The notes beneath the pieces are model-generated. The model saw only the letters and a list, made by a program, of their open reading frames with translations, made no database searches and was not told the DNA's origin. Shown here piece after piece: positions 19,977 through 33,073 of a stretch of DNA of 64,000 nt. Source of the stretch: Pseudomonas panipatensis (GTDB lineage: Bacteria; Pseudomonadota; Gammaproteobacteria; Pseudomonadales; Pseudomonadaceae); the NCBI RefSeq assembly GCF_900099785.1, contig NZ_FNDS01000007.1, forward strand, positions 334,176 to 398,175, read 5' to 3'. Position 1 is the stretch's first letter; each line of letters begins with the position of its first letter. Position numbers and translations under genes: made by a program.

Positions 19977-21244
19977 GCGACTAGCCTCCTCTGGAACAGT
20001 TCGCGGAACACCGGGTAGATGTCCGCGGCGGAGACGATCTGCTGCTGGGCGAAGCTTTCCTCGAAGGCTTCGCGCACCCGGTCGTACTCGAACCACAGGG
20101 CCTGGTGTTCGCGCGGGGTGATCTCGACGTAGGTGTAGTACTGCACGAACGGCATGATCTGCTTCATCAGGATATCCCGGCAGACCGGCGAGTCGTCGTT
20201 CCAGTTGTCGCCGTCGGAGGCCTGCGCGGCGTAGATGTTCCACTCGTTGCTCGGGTAGCGCTCGGCCATGATTTCCTGCATCAGCTTGAGCGCGCTGGAG
20301 ACGATGGTGCCGCCGGTTTCCCGCGAGTAGAAGAACTCTTCCTCATCCACTTCCCGGGCGCTGGTGTGGTGGCGGATGAACACCACTTCGATCTTCTCGT
20401 AGTTCCGCTTGAGGAACAGGTAAAGGAGGATGAAGAAGCGCTTGGCGATGTCCTTGGTCGCCTGGGTCATCGAGCCGGAGACGTCCATCAGGCAGAACAT
20501 CACGGCCTGGGAGGTCGGGTTGGGCTGCTTGACCAGCAGGTTGTACTTGAGGTCGAAGGTGTCGAGGAAGGGCACCTTGCCGATGCGCGTGCGCAGTTTG
20601 TGGATTTCCGCTTCCAGAGCCTGGATATCGCCGAGGTTGTCCGGCTCTTCGCGCTTCAGACGCTCCAGCTCCAGAACGGCGGCGCGCAGTTTGGCACGGG
20701 TCGAGCCGGACAGGGCGATGCGCCGCGCGTGGGCCGAGCGCAGGGTGCGGACGATATTGATGCGCGATGGGTTGCCATCGTTGCTGATGCCCGCGCGCAC
20801 GGTCTTAAAGGTTTCGCTGCCAGTCAGGTGGCGTTTGACCAGATTGGGCAGTTCCAGGTCCTCGAACATGAAGTCGAGGAACTCTTCCTGGGTGATCTGG
20901 AAGACGAAGTCGTCCATCCCTTCGCCCTGGTTGCTCGCCTTGCCGGCGCCGCGGCCGCCGCCGCCACCTTGCGGGCGCGGGATGTGCTCGCCGGTGGTGA
21001 ACTCCTTGTTGCCGGGGTGAACGACGGTCTGCCGCCCGCCGCGGCCGTGGTGCAGCACGGGTTCGTCGATGTCGCGGCCGGGGATGCTGATCTGTTCGCC
21101 GTGCTCCATGTCAGTGATGGAGCGGCGGCTGACGGCCTCCTCGACCGCCTTCTTGATGTGGTCACGGTAACGCCGCAAGAAGCGCTGGCGGTTCACCGTG
21201 CTCTTGTTCTTGCCGTTCAGACGCCGGTCGATGACGTAGCTCAT
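19973..21244 (-). CDS. YeaH/DUF444 family protein with VWA-like domain
   Basis: A 423-residue protein with a von Willebrand factor A-like metal-binding site ([17 protein letters not shown], near 249-265), a helical N-terminus with many basic residues, and a Gly/Arg-rich linker near 85-105. The family is almost always next to prkA and spoVR and is thought to act with the kinase; no enzyme activity is established. It lies 102 bp after the prkA homologue and overlaps spoVR by four bases. Confidence 0.93.
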   Translation of the reverse strand: MSYVIDRRLNGKNKSTVNRQRFLRRYRDHIKKAVEEAVSRRSITDMEHGEQISIPGRDIDEPVLHHGRGGRQTVVHPGNKEFTTGEHIPRPQGGGGGRGAGKASNQGEGMDDFVFQITQEEFLDFMFEDLELPNLVKRHLTGSETFKTVRAGISNDGNPSRINIVRTLRSAHARRIALSGSTRAKLRAAVLELERLKREEPDNLGDIQALEAEIHKLRTRIGKVPFLDTFDLKYNLLVKQPNPTSQAVMFCLMDVSGSMTQATKDIAKRFFILLYLFLKRNYEKIEVVFIRHHTSAREVDEEEFFYSRETGGTIVSSALKLMQEIMAERYPSNEWNIYAAQASDGDNWNDDSPVCRDILMKQIMPFVQYYTYVEITPREHQALWFEYDRVREAFEESFAQQQIVSAADIYPVFRELFQRRLVA

Positions 21245-21346
21245 GAATGCTCCTCAGGGCCTGCTCCGCGGCGGCTGGGAGACGCCACGAAGAGGTCCGA
21301 ATGCGACGGCGACCGGCGCGGCGGAAAACGCCGCGCCGATGGCAGA

Positions 21347-23269
21347 CTACTGCGACTTGCGAACCCGCAGATACCATTCCGACAGCAGGCGCACCTGCTT
21401 CTCGGTGTAGCCGCGCTCGACCATGCGCCGCACGAAGTCGTTGTGCTTCTGCTGGTCCTCCTTGCTCGCCTTGGCGTTGAAGCTGATGACTGGCAGCAGG
21501 TCCTCGGTGTTGGAGAACATTTTCTTCTCGATCACCACGCGCAGTTTCTCGTAGGACAGCCAGCTCGGATTCTTGCCGTTGTTGCCGGCGCGGGCGCGCA
21601 GCACGAAGTTGACGATCTCGTTGCGGAAATCCTTCGGATTGCTGATGCCGGCCGGCTTCTCGATTTTTTCCAGTTCCTCGTTGAGGGCCCCGCGATTGAG
21701 AATCTCGCCGGTTTCCGGGTCGCGGTATTCCTGGTCCTGGATCCAGAAGTCGGCGTACAGCACGTAGCGGTCGAAGATGTTCTGGCCGTACTCGCTGTAG
21801 GACTCCAGGTAGGCGGTCTGGATTTCCTTGCCGATGAACTCGACGTAACGCGGCGCCAGGTATTCCTTGATGAAGCGCAGGTAGCGCTCGCGGGTTTCCG
21901 GCGGGAACTGCTCCTGCTCGATCTGCTGTTCCAGCACATAGAGCAGGTGCACCGGGTTGGCGGCGATTTCGTGCGGATCGAAGTTGAACACCTTGGAGAG
22001 GATCTTGAAGGCGAAGCGGGTGGAAAGCCCGGCCATGCCCTCGTCGACCCCGGCGGCGTCACGGTATTCCTGGATCGACTTGGCCTTGGGATCGGTGTCC
22101 TTGAGGTTTTCGCCGTCGTAGACGCGCATCTTCGAGTAGATGTTCGAATTCTCCGGCTCTTTCAGGCGCGACAGCACGGTGAACTGCGAGAGCATCTTCA
22201 GCGTGTCCGGCGCGCAATGGGCGTGCGCCAGCGAGCTGTTGATCAACAGCTTGTCGTAGATCTTGATCTCGTCGGTGACGCGCAGGCAGTAGGGCACCTT
22301 GACGATGTAGATACGGTCGATGAAGGCCTCGTTGTTCTTGTTGTTACGGAAGCTGTGCCATTCCGATTCGTTGGAGTGGGCGAGGATGATGCCGCTGTAG
22401 GGCAGCCCGCCGAGGCCTTCGGTGCTGTTGTAGTTGCCCTCCTGGGTGGCGGTGAGCAAGGGGTGCAGGACCTTGATCGGCGCCTTGAACATTTCGACGA
22501 ATTCCATCAGGCCCTGGTTGGCCCGGCACAGTGCGCCCGAGTAGCTGTAGGCATCGGCGTCGTTCTGCGGGAATTCTTCCAGCTTGCGGATATCGACCTT
22601 GCCGACCAGGGCGGAGATGTCCTGGTTGTTTTCGTCGCCCGGCTCGGTCTTGGCGATGGCGATCTGGTTGAGGATCGACGGATGCAGCTTGACCACGCGG
22701 AACTGGCTGATGTCGCCACCGAACTCGATCAGGCGTTTGCTCGCCCAGGGCGACATGATCGAACGCAGGTAGCGCCGCGGGATGCCGTAGTCTTCTTCGA
22801 GGATGGCGCCATCTTCATCGGGGTTGAACAGCCCGAGGGGCGATTCGAACACCGGCGAGCCCTTGATGGCATAGAAGGGCACCCGCTCCATCAATTGCTT
22901 GAGTTTTTCCGCCAGGGACGACTTGCCGCCGCCGACCGGGCCGAGCAGGTAGATGATCTGTTTCTTTTCTTCCAGGCCTTGGGCCGCATGGCGGAAGAAG
23001 GCGACGATCTGGTCGATGCACTCTTCCATGCCGTGGAAGTCGGCGAACGCCGGGTAGCGGCGAATCACCTTGTTGGAAAAGATTCGCGACAGCCGTGGGT
23101 CGGTAGAGGTATCCAGCAGTTCCGGCTCGCCGATGGCCATTAACATGCGCTCGGCGGCGGTGGCGTAGGCGGTCTTGTCCTGCTTGCAGATGTCCAGGTA
23201 CTCCTGCAGGGAGTATTCCTCTTGGCGGGTCGCTTCGAAGCGTTCCTGGAAGTGACTGAAAATGCTCAT
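21347..23269 (-). CDS. PrkA/YeaG serine protein kinase
   Basis: A 640-residue AAA-type kinase, the exact usual length. The N-terminal P-loop region contains GPVGGGKSSLAEKLK, and the C-terminal part is the PrkA domain (RDPETGEILNRGALNEELEK). E. coli YeaG is linked to adaptation to nitrogen starvation. The start MSIFSHFQERFEATRQ at 23269 is conserved and has AGGAGACGTC upstream. It is the first gene of the three-gene operon; the 277-bp leader before it should hold the promoter, but I do not see a convincing sigma-54 or sigma-70 core. Confidence 0.95.
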   Translation of the reverse strand: MSIFSHFQERFEATRQEEYSLQEYLDICKQDKTAYATAAERMLMAIGEPELLDTSTDPRLSRIFSNKVIRRYPAFADFHGMEECIDQIVAFFRHAAQGLEEKKQIIYLLGPVGGGKSSLAEKLKQLMERVPFYAIKGSPVFESPLGLFNPDEDGAILEEDYGIPRRYLRSIMSPWASKRLIEFGGDISQFRVVKLHPSILNQIAIAKTEPGDENNQDISALVGKVDIRKLEEFPQNDADAYSYSGALCRANQGLMEFVEMFKAPIKVLHPLLTATQEGNYNSTEGLGGLPYSGIILAHSNESEWHSFRNNKNNEAFIDRIYIVKVPYCLRVTDEIKIYDKLLINSSLAHAHCAPDTLKMLSQFTVLSRLKEPENSNIYSKMRVYDGENLKDTDPKAKSIQEYRDAAGVDEGMAGLSTRFAFKILSKVFNFDPHEIAANPVHLLYVLEQQIEQEQFPPETRERYLRFIKEYLAPRYVEFIGKEIQTAYLESYSEYGQNIFDRYVLYADFWIQDQEYRDPETGEILNRGALNEELEKIEKPAGISNPKDFRNEIVNFVLRARAGNNGKNPSWLSYEKLRVVIEKKMFSNTEDLLPVISFNAKASKEDQQKHNDFVRRMVERGYTEKQVRLLSEWYLRVRKSQ

Positions 23270-23546
23270 GACGTCTCCTCGCTCGATGCATGGAGCCGGC
23301 GCGGGATCGGTGCTGTGCGGGTGCGGACGGGCCGCCAGAATTGCCGGCGAGAATCCCCCAGAACTCCAACGGTGCCTGGCTTGCGCCCTGAACCGCCCCA
23401 AATGGTCACTGCCGATATCCCGGAAGCCGGTGGGCCGGCTCTCCCCTGTTTTGGATGGCCTGAGGGAAAGAATAGTCCGTTATCCGGCCTGTAAAGAGGA
23501 TTCGGGTGGGAAGTTACAGATTTTTTGAGGGGCGGGCGCTGAGTCG

Positions 23547-23876
23547 TCAGTCAGCGGAAGCGCTCTCTGTATCCGCAGGATAGACGCTGCGCCACAGTTC
23601 GAAGCCGCCGTCGACGCTGTAGACGTCGGAAAAACCTTGCTGGACGAAGTAGGCGGCGGCGCTCTGGCTGGAGTTGCCGTGGTAGCAGACCACCAGCAGG
23701 GGGGCGTCCATGTCGGCTTCGCGAATGAAGTCGGCGACCGAGTGATTGTCGATGTGGCGGGCGCCAGGGATATGGCCCATGGCGAAGCTTTGCGGGTCGC
23801 GGATGTCCACGACCTGGGCGCCATTGCTGCGCAGTTGCTGGGCTTGCTCGGGGGCGATGCGCTTGAATTCGCTCAT
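23547..23876 (-). CDS. glpE: Thiosulfate sulfurtransferase GlpE
   Basis: A 109-residue single-domain rhodanese that moves sulfane sulfur from thiosulfate to cyanide or thiol acceptors. The active-site loop reads [13 protein letters not shown], with C in the short five-residue-type loop typical of GlpE. The N-terminal [17 protein letters not shown] is the rhodanese CH2-type motif. It overlaps apaH by ATGA. Confidence 0.92.
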   Translation of the reverse strand: MSEFKRIAPEQAQQLRSNGAQVVDIRDPQSFAMGHIPGARHIDNHSVADFIREADMDAPLLVVCYHGNSSQSAAAYFVQQGFSDVYSVDGGFELWRSVYPADTESASAD

Positions 23877-24712
23877 GCTGCGGTCTCGTCTGGAGTGGGA
23901 TGGGCACAGCTGCAGGCGATGCGCTCGCCGCTGTCGACGTTGAGTAGGGTCATGCTGCCGCCCCACACGCAGCCGCTGTCCAGGGCGTAGACGGCGGGGG
24001 CGTCGCATTTGCCTTCCAGCGCTGCCCAGTGGCCGAAGATGATCTTGCGCCCGGCGCTCTTGCGCTCGGCGTAGCTGAACCAGGGGGCGTAGCCGGCCGG
24101 TGCGGTGCCCAGGCCTTCCTTGCTCTTCAGGTCGAGCTTGCCGTCCGGGGTGCAGAAGCGCATGCGCGTGAAATAGTTGGTGATCACGCGCAGGCGCTCG
24201 ATGCCGTGCAGTTTCTTGTCCCACTTGGCCGGCTCGTTGCCGTACATGCCTTCGAGGAACAACGGCAGGCGCTGGTCGTCGCGCAGGGCTTCTTCCACTT
24301 CGGCGGAGCGTTGCAGGGCTTTTTCGATGGTCCACTGCGGCGGGATGCCGGCGTGTACCAGGGTGATGTCGCGTTCGGCATCGTGGTGCACCAGCGGCAG
24401 GCGGCGCAGCCAGTCGAGCAACTCGTCGCGATCCGGCGCCTCGAGGATTTCGCGCAGGGTGTCGGCTTTCTTCAGGCGCTCGGCGTTGTGCGCCACTGCC
24501 AGCAAGTGCAGGTCATGGTTGCCCAGCACGCAGACCACCGAATCGCGGATGGCATAGATGTAGCGCAGGGCTTCCAGCGACTGCGGGCCGCGGTTGACCA
24601 GGTCGCCGACCAGCCAGAGGCGGTCCTTCGCCGGGTCGAACGCGACTCGTTGCAGCAGACATTTCAGCGGTTCCAGGCAGCCCTGGATGTCGCCAACGGC
24701 ATAGGTCGTCAT
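23873..24712 (-). CDS. apaH: Diadenosine tetraphosphatase, symmetrical
   Basis: A 279-residue metallophosphatase that hydrolyses Ap4A to two ADP; it also removes Np4 caps from RNA in E. coli. The metallophosphoesterase signatures [14 protein letters not shown] and LGNHD are present near residues 8, 37 and 63. It shares a base with the apaG stop and overlaps glpE, giving a tightly coupled apaG-apaH-glpE string. Confidence 0.97.
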   Translation of the reverse strand: MTTYAVGDIQGCLEPLKCLLQRVAFDPAKDRLWLVGDLVNRGPQSLEALRYIYAIRDSVVCVLGNHDLHLLAVAHNAERLKKADTLREILEAPDRDELLDWLRRLPLVHHDAERDITLVHAGIPPQWTIEKALQRSAEVEEALRDDQRLPLFLEGMYGNEPAKWDKKLHGIERLRVITNYFTRMRFCTPDGKLDLKSKEGLGTAPAGYAPWFSYAERKSAGRKIIFGHWAALEGKCDAPAVYALDSGCVWGGSMTLLNVDSGERIACSCAHPTPDETAA

Positions 24713-25092
24713 CAGTGCAGCGCCCCTGGTACGGCGAGGCGGAACACTGGGATGGCCGCGTCGAAATGGTGACCGTCGGCGGCGACCATCTGGTAGCTGC
24801 CGGACATGCTGCCGACCTTGGTCGTGAGTACCGTGCCGCTGGTGTAGGTGTGGCTGGCGCCCGGCTCGATCGACGGTTTTTCGCCCACTACGCCAGAACC
24901 GCGGACCTCCTGCACATGGCCGTTGCCATCGGTGATGATCCAGTGCCGGGTGAGCAGCTTGGCTGCCTGTTCGCCCTGGTTATGGATGGTCACCGTGTAG
25001 GCGAAGGCGTAGCGCTGCTGCTCCGGCTGTGACTGCTCGGGGAGGTAGCGGGTGGTGACGCTGACGGAAATCTGGTAACGGGGATCGCTCAT
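24712..25092 (-). CDS. apaG: ApaG/CorD family protein
   Basis: A 126-residue beta-sandwich protein of the ApaG family, small and of uncertain function. The signature stretch [20 protein letters not shown] and [17 protein letters not shown] are clear. The start [12 protein letters not shown] is at 25092. It sits between rsmA and apaH as in most gammaproteobacteria. Confidence 0.95.
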   Translation of the reverse strand: MSDPRYQISVSVTTRYLPEQSQPEQQRYAFAYTVTIHNQGEQAAKLLTRHWIITDGNGHVQEVRGSGVVGEKPSIEPGASHTYTSGTVLTTKVGSMSGSYQMVAADGHHFDAAIPVFRLAVPGALH

Positions 25093-25127
25093 GGGCTCGC
25101 TTGCCTGGGTGCCTGCCGGCAGGAATA

Positions 25128-25934
25128 TCAATGGTCGGGTGTCAGCTCGGCCAGACGGTTGGCCAGGCGCACGAAATCCTCGACATCGAGTTGCTCCGGG
25201 CGCCGGGTCGGGTCGACGCCGACGGCTTCGATATCCTCGCTGGACATCAAGGCTTTGAGGGTATTGCGCAGGGTCTTGCGGCGCTGGTTGAAGGCTTCGC
25301 GGACGACGCGTTCGAGCAGTCGGTGGTCTTTGGCCGGATAAGGCAGTTCAGTGTGCGGCACCAGGCGCACGATCGCCGATTCGACTTTCGGCGGTGGGTT
25401 GAAGGCGCCCGGTCCCACGGTGAACAGGTAATCCACCCGGCAGAAGTACTGCACCATGATCGACAGTCGGCCCCAGTCGCCACCGCCCGGCTCGGCCGCC
25501 AGGCGTTCGACCACTTCCTTCTGCAGCATGAAGTGCATGTCCTGGATGATGTTCGCGTGTTCCAGGAGGTGGAAGATCAGCGGGGTCGAGATGTTGTAGG
25601 GCAGGTTGCCGACCACGCGCAGCTTTTCGCCGGCGCTGGGCAGGGTGGAGAAGTCGAATTTCAGGGCGTCGCCCTGGTGCAGCCTGAAATTCGGCTTCAG
25701 GCCGAAGCGCCAGTTCAGTTGCGGGATCAGGTCCAGGTCCAGTTCGATCACGTCGAGCTGGGCGCCGCTATCCACCAGGCCTTCGGTCAGCGCGCCCTGG
25801 CCCGGGCCGATTTCCAGCAGGTGCTGGCCTTCCTTGGGGGCGATGGCGCGGAGGATGCGGTGGATCACGCCAGCGTCGTGCAGGAAGTTCTGGCCGAAGC
25901 GCTTGCGCGCGCGATGGTGGTAAAGCTCGGACAT
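25128..25934 (-). CDS. rsmA: 16S rRNA dimethyladenosine transferase
   Basis: A 268-residue methyltransferase (KsgA) that dimethylates A1518 and A1519 of 16S rRNA late in small-subunit assembly. The SAM-binding [15 protein letters not shown] and the catalytic GNLPYNIST motif are intact, and the C-terminal helical domain is present. The start [18 protein letters not shown] at 25934 is the conserved form. It lies 112 bp after pdxA. Confidence 0.96.
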   Translation of the reverse strand: MSELYHHRARKRFGQNFLHDAGVIHRILRAIAPKEGQHLLEIGPGQGALTEGLVDSGAQLDVIELDLDLIPQLNWRFGLKPNFRLHQGDALKFDFSTLPSAGEKLRVVGNLPYNISTPLIFHLLEHANIIQDMHFMLQKEVVERLAAEPGGGDWGRLSIMVQYFCRVDYLFTVGPGAFNPPPKVESAIVRLVPHTELPYPAKDHRLLERVVREAFNQRRKTLRNTLKALMSSEDIEAVGVDPTRRPEQLDVEDFVRLANRLAELTPDH

Positions 25935-26046
25935 CAGGGGCGGCTCCAGGCTTCGAGCTGTCAGCGACACGCAACAGCCCGAAGCGATGATTCAAAGGCG
26001 GAAAGCTTACCAGTTGCGGCCCGCCCCGGCATCCGCCGTACGGCCC

Positions 26047-27048
26047 TCAGCCAGCTTTGGCGCGGCTGGCGGCCATCTGGTAGGCGGTTTCCAGCGCCAC
26101 CAGCAGGCTGCCGCCATCGATGCGGCCGGTGCCCGCCAGGTCGAGGGCGGTGCCGTGGTCCACCGAGGTGCGGATGATCGGCAGGCCCAGGGTGACGTTG
26201 ACTGCTGCGCCGAAGCCCTTGTACTTGAGCACCGGCAGGCCTTGGTCGTGGTACATGGCCAGCACCGCATCGCAATGCTCCAGGTGCTTGGGCGTGAACA
26301 GGGTGTCGGCCGGCAGCGGGCCGATCAGTTGCATGCCCTCCGCGCGCAGGCGCTCCAGGGTCGGTTCGATGATGTCGATCTCCTCGTGCCCGAGGTGGCC
26401 ACCTTCGCCGGCATGGGGGTTGAGCCCGCAGACCAGGATCCGCGGATCGTCGAGGCCGAACTTGTCGCGCAGGTCGGCATGGAGGATGCGCGTGACCCGC
26501 TCCAGGCGCTCGGCGCTGATGGCGTCGGCGACCTGGCGCAGCGGCAGGTGGGTGGTCACCAGGGCCACGCGCAGGCCACGGGTGGCCAGCATCATCACGA
26601 CCTGCTGGGTCTGGGTCAGCTCGGCGAGGAATTCGGTGTGCCCGGAGAAGGCGATGCCGGCTTCGTTGATCACGCCCTTGTGCACCGGCGCGGTGATCAT
26701 GCCGGCGAAGTCGCCGTCGAGGCAGCCGCGGCCGGCACGGGTCAGGGTTTCCAGCACGTAGCCGGCATTGGCGGGGTCGAGTTGGCCGCAGCGCACCGGG
26801 GCGCCCAGTGGCGTGTCCCAGACATAGAGGGCGCCGGCGTCGGCGGGCCGTTGTGGCCAGTGGCCGGGACCAACGGGCAGCAGCCGGATATCCAGGCCCA
26901 GTTGCGTGGCGCGCTCGGCCAGCAGTTGCTGGCTGGCGATCGCCACCAGTGGCTGGGGCTGCGCCTCTCGGGACAGCAGCAGGCAGAGGTCGGGGCCGAT
27001 GCCGGCGGGTTCGCCGGGGGTCAGGGCGAAAAGCTGAGCGTCTTTCAT
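26047..27048 (-). CDS. pdxA: 4-hydroxythreonine-4-phosphate dehydrogenase
   Basis: A 333-residue NAD-dependent enzyme of vitamin B6 synthesis. It opens with [16 protein letters not shown] and carries the metal-binding histidines in [18 protein letters not shown] and [11 protein letters not shown]. The start MKDAQLF at 27048 has GGAGG upstream in the leader (CCTCCCGC on the plus strand). A strong terminator after surA separates it from the upstream surA-lptD unit, so it probably has its own promoter. Confidence 0.96.
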   Translation of the reverse strand: MKDAQLFALTPGEPAGIGPDLCLLLSREAQPQPLVAIASQQLLAERATQLGLDIRLLPVGPGHWPQRPADAGALYVWDTPLGAPVRCGQLDPANAGYVLETLTRAGRGCLDGDFAGMITAPVHKGVINEAGIAFSGHTEFLAELTQTQQVVMMLATRGLRVALVTTHLPLRQVADAISAERLERVTRILHADLRDKFGLDDPRILVCGLNPHAGEGGHLGHEEIDIIEPTLERLRAEGMQLIGPLPADTLFTPKHLEHCDAVLAMYHDQGLPVLKYKGFGAAVNVTLGLPIIRTSVDHGTALDLAGTGRIDGGSLLVALETAYQMAASRAKAG

Positions 27049-27132
27049 GCGGGAGGTCTCTACGGCTGTGGCCGTCGCGTTGTGGCCGGCGCTTGTCGGG
27101 AAGGGCTCAACTGTACGACGAAGCGCCGTGCG

Positions 27133-27163
27133 GATAAAAAGAAACCCGGCCAAGGCCGGGTTT
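27133..27163 (-). terminator. surA terminator
   Basis: A perfect 10-bp stem AAACCCGGCC/GGCCGGGTTT with a two-base loop, followed on the minus strand by CTTTTTA. It lies 19 bp after surA. Confidence 0.88.
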
Positions 27164-27182
27164 CGGTATTGCCTGAGCAGGC

Positions 27183-28478
27183 TTACAGCTTGATTTCGAC
27201 GTAGGCTTCGTCGCGAATCTGCCGCAGCCACGCTTGCAGTTCCTCGTCGTACTTGCGGTTGCGCAGAACCTGAGCGGCCTGCTGCTCGCGGAACTTGTCG
27301 CTGCTGTCGGTGGCGCGACGGCCGAGGACTTCCAGGATGTGCCAGCCGAAGGGCGAACGGAACGGCTTCGACAGTTGGCCCTGGGGGATGTTGTTCATCA
27401 CGTCGCGGAATTCCGGAACCAGCGATTCCGGGTCGACCCAGTTGAGGTCGCCGCCGTGCAGCGCGGAGCCCGGGTCTTCGGAGAACTGCTTGGCCAGCTT
27501 GCCGAAGTCTTCGCCCGACTGGATGCGGTCGTAGAGTTTCTGTGCGAGCTTCTGGGTGTCCTCGTCGCTGCGGATTTCGCTGGGCTTGAGCAGGATGTGA
27601 CGGACATGCACCTCGTCACGCACCATCTTGCTGCCGCCGCGCTTCTCTTCCAGCTTGAGGATGATGAAGCCGCCCGGGGCGCGCACCGGCTCGGTGACGT
27701 CGCCCACGGCGAGGCTGCCGACCATGCTATCGAACGGCGAGGGCAGTTGAGCGGCTTTGCGCCAGCCGATCTCGCCGCCTTCCAGGGCGTTGTCGCCGGC
27801 CGAGCGGGAGATCGCCAACTGGTTGAAGTCGGCGCCCTGCTTGAGTTGCTGGTACAGCTCGCGGGCCTGCTTGGCGGCAGCCTGCAGGGTCTCCGAGGAT
27901 GCGCCGTCCGGCACCGGAATCAGGATGTTGGCCAGGCGATATTCTTCGGAGAGCTGGATCTTGCCCAGGTCGGAGGCGAGGAAGTTCTGCACTTCCTGTT
28001 CGCTGACCTGAATACGCTCGGCGACGCGGCGCTGGCGCACGCGGCTGATGACCATTTCGCGGCGTACCTGTTCACGGGCGTCGTCGTAGGACAGGCCGTC
28101 GTGAGCCAGGGCGGCACGGAACTGGTCGAGGCTCATGTTGTTGCGTTGGGCGATGGTGCCCATCGCCTGGTTCAGTTCTTCGTCGCTGATGCGGATGCCG
28201 GAGCGATCGCCGATCTGCAGCTGGATGTCTTCGATGATCAGACGTTCCAGTACCTGCTGGGTCAGTACATGCTCAGGCGGCAGTGGCGCGCCGCGCTTCT
28301 GGATGGTCTGGCGCACTTCGCGCAGGCGTTGGTCGAGCTGGCTCTGCATGACCACGTCGCTATCGACGATGGCCACGACGCGATCCAGCGGGACGACTTC
28401 GGCCTGGGCAAAGGAACTGGCCAGCATTACTGCGCCCAGCATCAGCGGGCGCAGGCGATTACATAGAGTGGTCTTCAC
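27183..28478 (-). CDS. surA: Periplasmic chaperone and peptidyl-prolyl isomerase SurA
   Basis: A 431-residue periplasmic protein with a signal peptide (1-26, ending SFAQA), the N-terminal chaperone domain, two parvulin domains (about 175-275 and 285-385; the second has [16 protein letters not shown]) and a short C-terminal helix. It escorts outer-membrane proteins such as LptD to the BAM complex. The gene follows lptD with a 20-bp overlap, so the chaperone and a major client are co-expressed. Confidence 0.97.
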   Translation of the reverse strand: MKTTLCNRLRPLMLGAVMLASSFAQAEVVPLDRVVAIVDSDVVMQSQLDQRLREVRQTIQKRGAPLPPEHVLTQQVLERLIIEDIQLQIGDRSGIRISDEELNQAMGTIAQRNNMSLDQFRAALAHDGLSYDDAREQVRREMVISRVRQRRVAERIQVSEQEVQNFLASDLGKIQLSEEYRLANILIPVPDGASSETLQAAAKQARELYQQLKQGADFNQLAISRSAGDNALEGGEIGWRKAAQLPSPFDSMVGSLAVGDVTEPVRAPGGFIILKLEEKRGGSKMVRDEVHVRHILLKPSEIRSDEDTQKLAQKLYDRIQSGEDFGKLAKQFSEDPGSALHGGDLNWVDPESLVPEFRDVMNNIPQGQLSKPFRSPFGWHILEVLGRRATDSSDKFREQQAAQVLRNRKYDEELQAWLRQIRDEAYVEIKL

Positions 28479-31257
28479 GTTGACGATAACCTTGAATGCC
28501 CTGGTCGAGGAAGCCTTCGACTTGGTTGCCTACCACGCCGCCAAGGCCTTTCAGGATGATTTGCAGGAAGATACCGTGGTCGGCTTTGGAGTCCGCGGTG
28601 ATGAATTGGTTGTCGTCGTACTTCACCCAGTAGCGGTTGACCAGGCGCAGCTTCCAGCAGCAGCTGTCGTACTCGAAACCGCCAAGGGCTTCGAGGGTGC
28701 GGCTCTGGTTGTAGTCGAACTGCCAGCGCGCGATGGCGCTCCATTGCGGCACCACCGGCCAGATGACCGAGAAGTCGTGCTGGTTGATCTTGTACTGGTC
28801 GCTGTTGTAGGTGAACTGACCGGTGTTGGGGTCGAATACCTTGCTGTTGGCACGATAGCGGTAGCCGGCGTTGAAGACCTTCTGCAGCTCGTTTTCCGGC
28901 TGGTAGTGGAACATCACGCTGCCGCTGTCGGTGTGGCGGGTGTCCGGGTTCCAGTTGTAGTCGGAGCTCAGGCGCCAATCGTGGTTGAAGCGGTAGACGC
29001 CGGCCAGCGCATAGGGCGAACGCGAGGCGTTGGCGTCCGGGTTGCTGATCTGGGCGTTCGGGTTCAACCGGTTGTAGTTGTCGATGTAGGTCTGGGTCAG
29101 ACCAGGCAGTTGCACGCGGCGATCGGCGAAGTAATAGATCTGTCCGGCGCTGAGCGACGCGCGCTCGAAGCCATTGTCTTCGATGAAGCGGGTGGTCGCG
29201 CCCAGCGACAGTTGGTTGGCGTCGCTGATGCGATCCTTGCCGGTGAAGCGGTTCTCACGCCACAGCGAGTCGTAGCTGAAGGTGAATTCGCCGGTATCGA
29301 AGGTCGGCAGGTTGTCCTGGTTGCGGTACGGCACGTACAGGTACATCGCGCGCGGTTCCAGGGTCTGGCGGAAATTGGTGCCGGCGAAGCTGGTGTTGCG
29401 ATCGAAGTACAGGCCGCCATCGAGCTTGACCAGCGGGAGGGAGCGGTCCGGACTGCTGTCGTAATTGACGCCGCCCAGGTTGGTGCTGGGGTTGGCCAGT
29501 TGCGCCTGGCCGGTGCTGTCCAGGTCAAGATTGTACTTGGTGTACATCGCCTTCAGCGTCGGCGTCAGGTAGCCCCAGCTGCGCTGCATCGGCAGGCTCA
29601 TGCCCGGTTCCAGGTGCACGCGGTCGCCGGTGGCGCGGGCCAGGCCGGTGAGCGAGGCGTCCGGACGCTGGACCTGGTAGGTCGGATTATTGGGGTCCGG
29701 CGTGTACAGCGAGTCATCCAGCGAGCGGTCGAAGCGCACCAGTTCGCTGCCGTAGGTGAAGTCCAGGCCGCCCGGGTTGTACGGCAGGTGGCCGTCCAGG
29801 GTGAGCTGCGGCAGGCGGTTGTACGGGGTGACGTCGGTCACGGTCGCCAACTGGTAAGCCTGGGCATTCAGGCGCGCGGTGAAGTCGTCGCCGCGATAGG
29901 TCAGGGCACCCTGCTGGTTCACGTAGGTCGGGCTACCCAACCCCATGGCAGAGTCCAGGTCCTGGAAGTAGTAGGGGTCGCTGATGCGGGTGTAGTCGAC
30001 CTGGGCCAACAGGCGCGAGTCGAGGCCACTGGTGTCTTTCCAGCCGTACAGCCAGCGCTGGCTGGTGTAGTGCGGCTCGTTGTTGCGGCTGTTGTCCTGG
30101 TCGCTCAGGTAGGCGGCGCGGAGTTCGCCTTCGCTGCTGTGGGTCAGGTAGCGGAATTCGCCTTCCATCATCATGCCGCGCTTGGCCATGTAGCGCGGGT
30201 ACAGCGTGGCGTCGTAGTTCGGCGCCAGGTTGAAGTAATACGGCGTGACCAGGGTGAAGCCAGTGTCCGAGCTGGTGCTGAAGCTCGGCGGCAGGAAGCC
30301 GGACTGGCGACGGTTGTCGATCGGGAAATAGATGTACGGGGTGTAGAACACCGGAATGTCTTTCACCCGCAGGGTGGCGTTGGTCGCCGTGCCGAAACCG
30401 GTGGCCGGGTTCAGCTTGATGTTGTTGCCCTTGAGGTACCAGGCGTTGCTGCCGGGTTCGCAACGGGTGTAGGTACCATCCTTGAGCTGGATGATGGCGT
30501 CTTCCTGGCGCTTGGCGTAGAGCGCGCTGCCGCGTACCTGGGCCTGGTGCATGACGTACTCGGCGTTGTCGATCTTCGCCTCGCCGTTGTCCAGTTGCAG
30601 TTGCGCATGGTCGCCAACGATCAGCGCGCCCTGGTCACGCAACTTGACGTTGCCGACCAGCTCGCCGCGATTCTCCGCCTGGTGCAGGTTGGCCTCGTCG
30701 GCTTCCACCTGCATGCTGCCCTGACGCAGCACCACGTTGCCGGCCAGGGTCGCGACCTGGGTTTCCTGCTCGTAGCGCGAGACTTTCGCCGAGACGTAGG
30801 TCGGTGCTTCGTCGCGCGGGGTCTTGTCGTTCATGCCGGGACGTGCCGGCTCGACGTATTCGCCGCTGCAGTACGGGCCGATTTCCGCCAGTTGGGCGGC
30901 GGTGAGCTTTTCCCGAGGGACCCAGTCCAGGTGGCTATAGTCGGTGCTGCGCGATTTCAGGCCGCGACCACCGGACTCGGTGACCAATTGCTTGGGCTCT
31001 GCGCCGGCGGCGCCGCTGCTTGTACTACCCTCAGAAGCAGGTGCTGCGGCGCTGACGGCGCTTTCGCTGTGCTGCGGTCGAGGCGGCAGGGCGCTGGCGG
31101 GCTGTTGCGTGGAGCAGTCCCAGCTACCAGCGGAGGGTGCGCAGGTGAATTGATCGGCCGCCATGGCAACCGAGGAAGCGAGCGGCTGAATAGCCAGCAG
31201 GCCACCGGTCACCAGTAAGGGGAACTTTCTACGGAACACGGGGAAATTCACTGCCAT
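28459..31257 (-). CDS. lptD: LPS assembly outer-membrane protein LptD
   Basis: A 932-residue outer-membrane beta-barrel that, with LptE, inserts lipopolysaccharide into the outer leaflet. It has a signal peptide (1-33), a Pseudomonas-type N-terminal extension with two cysteines ([12 protein letters not shown]), a periplasmic OstA domain (about 150-290) and a large C-terminal barrel. The CC pair near residue 865 (DSCCWKLR) is typical for the inter-domain disulfides. The start [15 protein letters not shown] at 31257 gives a proper signal peptide. It is divergent from amgK with 128 bp between. Confidence 0.97.
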   Translation of the reverse strand: MAVNFPVFRRKFPLLVTGGLLAIQPLASSVAMAADQFTCAPSAGSWDCSTQQPASALPPRPQHSESAVSAAAPASEGSTSSGAAGAEPKQLVTESGGRGLKSRSTDYSHLDWVPREKLTAAQLAEIGPYCSGEYVEPARPGMNDKTPRDEAPTYVSAKVSRYEQETQVATLAGNVVLRQGSMQVEADEANLHQAENRGELVGNVKLRDQGALIVGDHAQLQLDNGEAKIDNAEYVMHQAQVRGSALYAKRQEDAIIQLKDGTYTRCEPGSNAWYLKGNNIKLNPATGFGTATNATLRVKDIPVFYTPYIYFPIDNRRQSGFLPPSFSTSSDTGFTLVTPYYFNLAPNYDATLYPRYMAKRGMMMEGEFRYLTHSSEGELRAAYLSDQDNSRNNEPHYTSQRWLYGWKDTSGLDSRLLAQVDYTRISDPYYFQDLDSAMGLGSPTYVNQQGALTYRGDDFTARLNAQAYQLATVTDVTPYNRLPQLTLDGHLPYNPGGLDFTYGSELVRFDRSLDDSLYTPDPNNPTYQVQRPDASLTGLARATGDRVHLEPGMSLPMQRSWGYLTPTLKAMYTKYNLDLDSTGQAQLANPSTNLGGVNYDSSPDRSLPLVKLDGGLYFDRNTSFAGTNFRQTLEPRAMYLYVPYRNQDNLPTFDTGEFTFSYDSLWRENRFTGKDRISDANQLSLGATTRFIEDNGFERASLSAGQIYYFADRRVQLPGLTQTYIDNYNRLNPNAQISNPDANASRSPYALAGVYRFNHDWRLSSDYNWNPDTRHTDSGSVMFHYQPENELQKVFNAGYRYRANSKVFDPNTGQFTYNSDQYKINQHDFSVIWPVVPQWSAIARWQFDYNQSRTLEALGGFEYDSCCWKLRLVNRYWVKYDDNQFITADSKADHGIFLQIILKGLGGVVGNQVEGFLDQGIQGYRQREDHSM

Positions 31258-31385
31258 CTTGTTAATCCGGGCTTCCTGCGAGCCATCGGCGCGATCGGGC
31301 CGCACGCCACTCGATGGGCTCAAAAAGATGCTGGATAATAAAGCATGACCCGCGCAACGGCTAGGGCCGTGGAGAACCCTGAAAG

Positions 31386-33073
<1,688 letters not shown>

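Noticed and set aside
23270..23546. Sigma-54 promoter for the prkA operon
   Set aside because: No GG-N10-GC element with the usual TGGCAC/TTGCW context was found on the minus strand.
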